From Siphonodentalium dalli (lineage: Eukaryota > Mollusca > Scaphopoda > Gadilida > Siphonodentaliidae): a stretch of DNA of 64,000 nt. The notes below the pieces were generated by a model, which was not told the DNA's origin, searched no databases, and worked only from the letters and a program-made list of their open reading frames with translations. A program made the translations under genes and the position numbers. Location of the stretch: contig CP136061.1 of assembly GCA_032622095.1 (NCBI GenBank), forward strand, positions 84,046,324 through 84,110,323, in the 5' to 3' direction. Shown in pieces: positions 57,016 through 64,000 of this stretch (position 1 is the stretch's first letter; each line of letters starts with the position of its first letter).

Positions 57016-57729
57016 CATGACCAAAATATACCCTTTAGCCATTTTCAATTGTTGTACTACAAAATACAATAACAAAGAAAATCTGATGTTCCCCTAATTT
57101 CAATGCCAAAATGTGGTCTACATGTATGTCGAAAACAGGTCATAACTCATGTGAAAATATCTGCATATTGGCATAAGAGACATCAGAAAATAATATAGCC
57201 ATATTAATAGCTAAGTAGTCCAAAGGCATGGGATGGAATTGGTGAAAATATGGCTCCAAACAAATTCACCAGTACATGACAATATTTGGACCGATTTAAA
57301 CCAAATTTGGTGCGCTGACTCGGGGTACCCTTGGCGGAATTATAATAGTGTTAGTTTTTGTAATTTTGTTATTTAAATTTTTTTTTTTTTTTTAATTACT
57401 TAAAAACAAATATTTAATTATTTTGTTTTGTTATTTATTTAATTATTTTATTTAGTTTTTGTTTTGTTAGATTGAGCAAGGAATTAAATCTAATTTTTTT
57501 AATTTTTTTTTTAAGAGTGAATATTTTTTCGAAAAAGGGCCATAACTCAGTTAAAAATAGTCTGATCAAACCCATATTCGAACTCGATCTGTCTTTTACG
57601 CTGAGAAATTCATATACCGAAATCGGTCGGGAAACTAAATTTTGCGATACCGATATCTTGCCGATATCACATATATCGACCCGATTCGATAGCCGATACC
57701 AATAATCGGTACATCACTAATAAAATGAG

Positions 57730-58135
57730 ATGATAAAGTGGGACACTTTATTGATCTCTTTTTAGAACAGACCATTCAGGCGATACCATATCGCGATAGA
57801 GATCATTAGGGTGTTCCTATAGTTATGATCCGAATACCGAATGTTCCAGATTGATTGTTTGTATTCTTTTATTACATAGATGTACATGTAGTTATGGGCG
57901 ATAATGAGTCTCATTGTTTATTTGTGACACAATTACACAATACAATATCTGGTCTCTGTTAACAGTAACCAATTTTGTATGTTAGCTAAACAACCACACG
58001 TGTTTAGACCATAAAATATTCAAAATATTATCAATATTAATCGATAGACGCATTTCTAATATCTTCTAATATCTTCTTCTAATATTGTATACCCGGTAAC
58101 TATAAACACATGTTTACAAAGAGATAGACCATCTT
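57730..58135. mobile_element. Decayed TTAA MITE (AGATGGATTATCTC type)
   Basis: Shares 'agaccattc' and 'gcgataatgagt' with 36426-36945, plus the right end 'acaaagagatagaccatctt' before taaa (58135-58138). The left end is not clear. It abuts the UQCC5 exon 1 donor within 90 bp. Confidence 0.65.
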
Positions 58136-58225
58136 TAAATATATTGAAATACTGCCCAGCACAACATGATACTGGTATTATCATAGAAATTGATGTTGCC
58201 ATGCGTGTTACACAAATATACTCAC

Positions 58226-58379
58226 AGAAATTGACGTTGCCAACGTGCCAGTTAATCATCAGAAACTCGATGCCTGCTCCAATCATGAAATACAGAGGAA
58301 GGAACCGGAATACTCCGAATCTTCGCTTTCCTGGGATCTTGTAAATAATATCGCTTAATTTCTGTATAAGTTTTCTCAT
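58226..58379 (-). CDS. UQCC5: UQCC5/SMIM4-like, coding exon 1
   Basis: Starts at ATG 58379 ('MRKLIQKLSDIIYKIPGKRR') and continues 'FGVFRFLPLYFMIGAGIEFL', 'MINWHVGNVNF', ending in phase 1 at the strong donor ttTCT/gtgagt (58226/58225). The family pattern, known from human SMIM4, is a short basic start, 'PGK[QR]RFG[IV][YF]RFLP' and one transmembrane helix (about residues 25-43). Role in the family: an inner-mitochondrial-membrane assembly factor for complex III, acting with UQCC6. Reading past the donor gives a longer non-homologous frame to 58056, which is not real. Exon 2 is at 53461-53540. A possible 5' UTR acceptor (tttctttgcag) ends at 58409. Confidence 0.9.
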
Positions 58380-58420
58380 TGTATCAGGTGAAAATCTGTT
58401 TAAGAAACCTGCAAAGAAAT
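58380..58420 (-). promoter_or_regulatory. Probable 5' UTR splice acceptor of UQCC5
   Basis: Minus-strand atttctttgcag (AG at 58410-58409) lies 29 bp upstream of the UQCC5 ATG and suggests a non-coding first exon further upstream. A TTAA MITE begins 9 bp further out (58429). Confidence 0.5.
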
Positions 58421-58428
58421 TGGTTTAA

Positions 58429-58818
58429 CCCTTTACCCAACAGAACGGCCCTGTGCCAATGCATTCTCTTATATATGCGAGTCGACCATAGGTCGCCTCG
58501 CATATATAAGAGAATGCATTGGCTTAACACATTAAAAATTATAAAATTGTTAAAGAATGTAAGAAAAAATGGTAAAAAGTGTTAAAAAAGATTTTTTTAG
58601 GCCAATGCATTCTCTTATATATGTGAGGCGACCTATGGTCGACTCGCATATATAAGAGAATGCATTGGCACAGGGCATAACTGTAACTATCACAATGTGG
58701 TCAAGGAGCCGGTTCCAATGATATCCATATTTGTATGGTTCTATTGAGACAGACCGAAGATATTTTAGGCTGTTGAAGCTTTATTTGGCCGTTTTTGGCC
58801 GTTTTGTTGGGTAAAGGG
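58429..58818. mobile_element. TTAA hairpin MITE (CCCTTTACCCAAC type)
   Basis: Flanked by TTAA (58425-58428, 58819-58822). Ends CCCTTTACCCAACAGAACGG / GTTGGGTAAAGGG. It contains two full 'gcattctcttatatatgcga' palindromes (58457-58525 and 58600-58670). Non-coding. Confidence 0.88.
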
Positions 58819-58839
58819 TTAAAGCAGACCTCAAAATAT

Positions 58840-59285
58840 AGTACTGGACATCTGAAGAATGAGGTCCCCAAAGGGTGAATTTAGGGACATTACCCTGCAC
58901 AGTGGGCTAGCATAACTAAATTCACCTTCTGGGGACCTCATTCTGCTTAGGCCTCATCTTTTCTGGAAAGTATATTCATTATCAAATTAACGAGTTGTTT
59001 AGTTTCTTTTGAAAGTTTATTTTTCTTTGTCTAGTTTAGTTTCTCTATATCCCAAAATTGGCAGACGACACATAGCATAATCGAGGTTCCCAATGGGTGT
59101 ACATCAACATATTCACCATTTGGGATCTTCAATCTGAGTCTATGTATTAGCAGATGAGGCCATGAAGAATGAGGTCTCCAGAGGGTGAATTTGGTGATGC
59201 TAGCCCACAATGTTGGATAGCGTTACTAAATTCAGCCTCTGGGGAACTCATTCTGCGAATGACAGACACACTAAACTCAGACTTG
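58840..59285. mobile_element. Double-hairpin MITE, CAGAATGAGGTCC family
   Basis: Hairpins at about 58855-58945 and 59163-59260, with the core between. Confidence 0.8.
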
Positions 59286-59343
59286 ATCGAACACCTGTTT
59301 TTTAGTTGAATGCAACATTGTCTTAATCCTTGTACTCTCTTAA

Positions 59344-59514
59344 CCCTTTCATGATTGGAGCTGTGCTGGTTCTGCATTAAAGATCCTGTGCCAGTGCATT
59401 ATTATATACATTGTATATGCTAGGCTCCCCATGCCCTATGGAGACTCGCATATATAAGAGAATGCATTTGTACAGGTTTTCACAAAATTTCAGGAAGCTC
59501 CATTCATGGAAGGG
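59344..59514. mobile_element. TTAA hairpin MITE (CCCTTTCATG type)
   Basis: Flanked by TTAA (59340-59343, 59515-59518). It has one 'gcattattatatacattgta' / 'catatataagagaatgcatt' imperfect hairpin. Confidence 0.8.
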
Positions 59515-59534
59515 TTAACAGTTTGATCCATTGA

Positions 59535-60395
59535 AATAAGGGGTCCTCCTATATACATGTACCAAGCACAAAGAAAATAAGGGGTCCTACTATATACCAA
59601 GCACAAAGAAAATAAGGGGTACTCCTATATACCAAGCACAAAGAAAATAAGGGGTCCTACTATATACCAAGCACAAAGAAAATAAGGGGTCCTACTATAT
59701 ACCAAGCACAAAGAAAATAAGGGGTCCTCCTATATACCAAGCACAAAGAAAATAAGGGGTCCTACTATATACCAAGCACAAAGAAAATAAGGGGTCCTAC
59801 TATATACCAAGCAAAAAGAAAATAAGGGGTCCTCCTATATACCAAGCACAAAGAAAATAAGGGGTCCTACTATATACCAAGCACAAAGAAAATAAGGGGT
59901 CCTCCTATATACCAAGCACAAAGAAAATAAGGGGTCCTACTATATACCAAGCACAAAGAAAATAAGGGGTCCTCCTATATACCAAGCACAAAGAAAATAA
60001 GGGGTCCTACTATATACCAAGCACAAAGAAAATAAGGGGTCCTACTATATACCAAGCAAAAAGAAAATAAGGGGTCCTACTATATACCAAGCACAAAGAA
60101 AATAAGGAGTCCTACTATATACCAAGCACAAAGAAAATAAGGGGCCCTACTATATACCAAGCACAAAGAAAATAAGGGGTCCTACTATATACCAAGCACA
60201 AAGAAAATAAGGAGTCCTACTATATACCAAGCACAAAGAAAATAAGGGGCCCTACTATATACCAAGCACAAAGAAAATAAGGGGCCCTACATATTTCCGA
60301 CTAAATCCTGAAAAGTTACCCATAATTCTGCTGTGGTTATGGAGTCGATTAATTAGAGCATTACTGTACTATATACCAAGCACAAAGAAAATAAT
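59535..60395. repeat. 35-bp minisatellite, interrupted by a MITE fragment
   Basis: About 22 units of 35 bp (aaggggtcctactatatacc + aagcacaaagaaaat). Positions 60289-60368 are half of a CAGTAATGC palindromic MITE, after which the unit sequence resumes for ~25 bp. Confidence 0.95.
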
Positions 60396-61273
60396 AGGAA
60401 ATAGGTGATACAATGTGTATCTTAGGGTGTGTTGATGTGTAAATGGATGAAATTATCTATTTTTGAAATGATTTACATGTAGACTGCAATATTGGAATGA
60501 AGTGAAATAAAATCACAACAACAAAAAATTAGTGATGCTTGCCAGTGTATCAACAGGCAATATAATAGCGACTATAGCGTGCAAACTCCCTTATAGTCCT
60601 TTATCCAGCCTTGGGACCAGCCAATTTTTTTTATCAGAGAGCCTCTGTATATTCATTGTACTTTATATTAATACTTTGTGTGCTGACAAGGCCTACACCA
60701 GAAGCTAACTTGATTGACACATTGTAGTGACCTGTAACCTGTGCCTACTAGACGTAGGCCTATGTACATAAAAAAAAATTATAATCGGTTTCTATTATGC
60801 CAATTTAACTCATTTATTGCTGACGGTTTTTGTCTTGGCAAAAAAAAAATTTCTTGAAATTGCGGAAAAATGAGACATAAAATAGAGAAACCGTACTCAA
60901 TTTTGTTTGGCAAGAAGATTTTGGAGAAAAGTATACGATAGCGTCACAATTTCATTGAAAGATGACAAGATTTCTAAGGTTTATGGTCAAAATTATAGCT
61001 CTATAAATGTGTGATAATTCAATTTTATTTACAATAAATAGCATGCATTGTATACGACATCTATTACTGATAAATAAACAATAAAACAGTAAAGAGCATT
61101 TTGCTCACTTCAAGCTGTGCGGAAAATTTAAAACAGCCTGAAACAGCTTGAAAATTGTACATGTAAGTCTGGTACTACTAAGTGCTGTATTCCATATAAG
61201 GATTGTAAACTTGTACTAGTAAATGTAAAATGTAAAAGTACCACCAATGGAATCAACTATCACTACATGCTTA
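60396..61273. other. No gene recognised
   Basis: AT-rich; no ORF, repeat or RNA gene that I can support. Confidence 0.4.
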
Positions 61274-61495
61274 CAGTAATGCTCTAATTAATCGACTCCT
61301 TAAACACAGCAGAATTATGGGTAACTTTTCAGGATTTAGTCGGAAATATGGCTTGTTGCCATTCACCGGAAAGCTCTCGGGGAGAATTCTGAGAGCTTTC
61401 CGATGAATGGCAACAAGCCATATTTCCGACTAAATCCTGAAAAGTTACCCATAATTCTGCTGTGTTTAAGGAGTCGATTAATTAGAGCATTACTG
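61274..61495. mobile_element. Palindromic MITE, CAGTAATGC family, near-perfect
   Basis: A 222-bp, almost perfect inverted repeat with ends CAGTAATGCTCTAATTAATC and the complement, bounded by TA (61272-61273, 61496-61497). Confidence 0.9.
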
Positions 61496-61540
61496 TAAGT
61501 GCTAGTGAATGAGTTCACATAATACTATTAGGCATACTAT

Positions 61541-62048
61541 CAGCCCTGGGAATTAGCCTAGGCATTAGGCAATGTCTAGGTAAAAGCAGAGGCAAAATCA
61601 GTTTTCCTAGGCAATTATAGGTAAAATAAGTTCATTAGGTTACCAAAATGACTTCTTTTCGCTCTTACCATATATATGCAATAGCATACATTGGCACTGA
61701 GACATTTAGTATAAGGACTCTTGTTTTGGAGATGGTTGGGGAATTGTACACATATGTTAAGTAGTGGCCTGGAAACAAAGTTCACAAAATAACTAAGAAT
61801 TTGGATGATAATAGTTACTAGTAAGTGAATTAGATTTAGGCATACTAGTACAGTATTGTCTACAATTTATTTGATAACTAATCATAATCAAATAGAATAC
61901 ATGTACCTGGGCTGTATGGTTATTATTGATATGAGATGGCAATATTGTTGCAAAATTGCCAAAGTAAATCTGTTTTTGCCTAGGCCGATTTCTTTCACCT
62001 AGGCAAAAATATTGCCTATTAAGCATCTTTCCTTAATTCCCAGGGTTG
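61541..62048. mobile_element. MITE with CCCTGGGAATTA ends
   Basis: The ends CAGCCCTGGGAATTA and TTAATTCCCAGGGTTG are inverted. A 6-bp repeat tactat lies on each side (61535-61540, 62049-62054). The inside repeats 'cctaggcaaaa' motifs in both directions. Non-coding. Confidence 0.7.
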
Positions 62049-62309
62049 TACTATTCATGATATTTCACTAGGGTATACATACTAGGCTACTATTTAGCCG
62101 GGGATGATTTGACCCAGGTCAGATTCGGCAGGGCAGATTCGGCAGGGACAATTCGGCCGATGGTTTGGACCGAATCTTCTCACCTAAAAATGTTTTTATC
62201 AGTATGATATGACTATATATTCTATTGTATGTTATTTTATTATTATAATAAAACATTTTAAATCTTAATTTAAGTGTATAAAAGGGTATCATTGTTCTAG
62301 TTTATATTA

Positions 62310-62515
62310 TATGTTGATCTTACTTGTATGAGTTGATCTTACCTGTATGAGTTGATCTTACCTGTATGAGTTGAACGTTACCTGTGATTTGTTCTAGTTT
62401 ATTTTATATGTTGATCTTACCTGTATGAGTTGAACGTTACCTGTGATTTGTTCTAGTTTATATTATATGTTGATCTTACCTGTATGAGTTGAACGTTACC
62501 TGTGAATTGTCTGTG
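62310..62515. repeat. TTGATCTTACCTGTATGAG tandem repeats
   Basis: Three to four 20-bp units 'gttgatcttacctgtatgag' (62312-62372), then two to three ~63-bp higher-order units containing 'aacgttacctgtgatttgtt'. Confidence 0.9.
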
Positions 62516-62634
62516 AGAAGGTTGATAATAAAGTTGTACATATGTTTCTATATAGATTGATATCTACCTTGAATAGTTTAGCGTTTTTCACACTCAGAAC
62601 AGCTTCTGACGGCACAGGTTTGTTTGAACAAGAT

Positions 62635-63090
62635 ACAACGGTGACAAGCAGAATGAGGTCCCCAGAGAGTGAATTTAATGATGCTACAAGACATACATGT
62701 ACAACATGTAGTGGAGTAGCATCACTAAATTCTCCCTCTGGGGACCTCATTCTGTTTAGGCCTCATTTGCTATGGGAGACATACCCCGGTAGACTCAGAT
62801 TGAAGTTCCCAAAATGGTTAATATTGTGATATACATCCATTGGGAACCTCAATTATGCAATGTGTCGTCGGCCAATTTGGGGATATAGAGAAACTAAACT
62901 AAAAAAGAAATAGAATCTATGTGAAGAAGTTTCTATAGTAAATTTGACAATAAAGATACATCTTTCCAGAGAAGATGAGGCCTAAGCAGAATGAGTTCCC
63001 CAGAGCGTGAATTTAGTGATGGTAGCTTTGCGGGATAGCGTCACTAAATTCACCCTCTGGAGACCTCATTCTGCAAATGACAGACACTCT
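62635..63090. mobile_element. Double-hairpin MITE, CAGAATGAGGTCC family
   Basis: Hairpins at about 62648-62757 and 62985-63078, with the same core as at 37713-37930. Confidence 0.8.
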
Positions 63091-63189
63091 TTAATCACGC
63101 TTTAATGGTGATCGATCCAAGTTGAGAATCACTCAGTGGGTATCATTCATGATACAATTCGATTTATTTTCATAAGCAATTCACAACAA

Positions 63190-63342
63190 AGCCTGAGTTT
63201 AGTATGCCTGTCATTTGCAGAATGAGGTCCCCAGAGGGTGAATTTAGTGATCATAACCCGCTATGAGAGATAGCATCACTAAATTCACCCTCTGCAGATC
63301 TCATTCTGCAAATGACAAGCACACTAAACTCAGGCTTATTAA
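63190..63342. mobile_element. Single-hairpin MITE, CAGAATGAGGTCC family
   Basis: Outer ends aagcctgagtttagt / actaaactcaggctta, and one hairpin at 63217-63310. Confidence 0.85.
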
Positions 63343-63525
63343 CAACAAAGGCAGTCTGCTGCCAAAACAATTCATAATAAAACAATAATTTATAAATAGA
63401 TACATGCAAGTGAACATGATATGTCTAGCTACATGTAATTTTATTTCGTGATGGCACGCATAATATTTATTCAGAATGATTATCAAAGACGCACTGCAGC
63501 ACGTTGTACAATTTACAGCAATTAA

Positions 63526-63995
63526 AGGTACTCAATCCGATCAGAGGGTCCCCATCTCAACAGATTCCAACAACAACAATCCGATCAGATGGTCCTATAT
63601 TACTATTTCTTTGGCTTTGGGGTTAAAAAATATTTGATTCGAGTCGAGGAACCCATCAAACAAAGCTCAGAGTTATTAGATATTGATTTTTGAAATTTGT
63701 TATTTTCTCGAGATGAGTACTAATAATTGCCCTTAACTTCGTAATCTGCTCGAGATGTGTACACCAAAACACTATTCAAACAGACAAGGATGGATAACTC
63801 TAAAATCAAGTGGTAATAATAACGCAATTTTGACTGTGTTCTGGGACAGAAAGAATAGAAATAACGAAACTTCAAATATCGATATCTGATCACCCTGAGC
63901 GTTGATTGGTAGGTTCCTCGACTCGAATCAATTATTTTTTACCCCCAAAGCCAAAGAAATAGTAATATAGGACCCTCTGATCGGATTGAGTACCT
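63526..63995. mobile_element. TTAA MITE, AGGTACTCAATCCGATC family
   Basis: Inverted ends AGGTACTCAATCCGATCAGA and the complement, flanked by TTAA (63522-63525, 63996-63999). A complete copy at the window end; the inner arms share 'ttgattcgagtcgaggaac'. Confidence 0.9.
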
Positions 63996-64000
63996 TTAAT

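Larger units (their letters stand above)
53541..58225 (-). other. UQCC5 intron
   Basis: 4.7 kb between donor TTCT/gtgagt and acceptor ttcttcag/AC. It holds a TTAA MITE (53902-54346), a double-hairpin MITE (55680-56085), a telomere-like minisatellite (56600-57015), T-rich tracts (57377-57515) and a decayed TTAA MITE (57730-58135). 54350-55680 and 56095-56590 show no recognisable features beyond short repeats. Confidence 0.85.

Noticed and set aside
58056-58379. A single 107-codon ORF for the UQCC5 locus
   Set aside because: Homology ends exactly at the gtgagt donor (58226/58225). The rest is intron, and the true tail is at 53461-53540.

Overview
The window is animal nuclear DNA: intron-containing genes, APE-type LINEs, hAT, Helitron and TTAA-flanked elements, many minisatellites, and TTAGGG-type telomeric motifs. 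The repeat style (hairpin MITEs, 'gggccataactctgg' repeats) and the divergence of the proteins suggest a lophotrochozoan, most likely a bivalve mollusc. That placement is an inference. No prokaryotic or organellar genes are seen.

Layout. 1-5.9 kb: a dead, reverse-strand non-LTR retrotransposon (RT, endonuclease, SGNH-type ORF1). 5.9-29 kb: a deep nest of transposons. A tandem ~1.17-kb repeat carries a 163-bp solo LTR and a large LTR retroelement (7542-27934, 4-bp target duplication ATCT). That retroelement has a Gln-rich, Gag-like ORF but no recognisable pol. It was itself hit by an 8.1-kb LINE (8443-16522, 11-bp target duplication), a hAT transposon (19165-25956) and a TTAA MITE in its 3' LTR. 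The LINE carries a foldback element with 9-bp target duplications; the hAT carries an intron holding a TTAA MITE and a Helitron. 29-31.4 kb: transposon relics, a second 9-bp-TSD foldback element and a 29-bp minisatellite.

31.4-36 kb: the first host gene, DCLRE1B (Apollo/SNM1B nuclease), complete in two coding exons on the minus strand. 36.2-39.6 kb: a recent tandem duplication. 39.6-48 kb: MITEs and minisatellites.

48.2-58.4 kb: two tiny host genes on the minus strand, assembled here from exons mostly too short for ORF finding. UQCC5/SMIM4 (77 aa) has exons at 58226-58379 and 53461-53540. UQCC6/BRAWNIN (60 aa) has exons at 53211-53306 and 48199-48285. Only 154 bp separate the UQCC5 stop from the UQCC6 start. 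Both are mitochondrial complex III assembly factors. The same pair is carried on one bicistronic transcript in Drosophila (sloth1/sloth2), so this looks like the same ancient arrangement.

58.4-64 kb: further MITEs, a 35-bp minisatellite and a terminal TTAA MITE; no gene is recognised.
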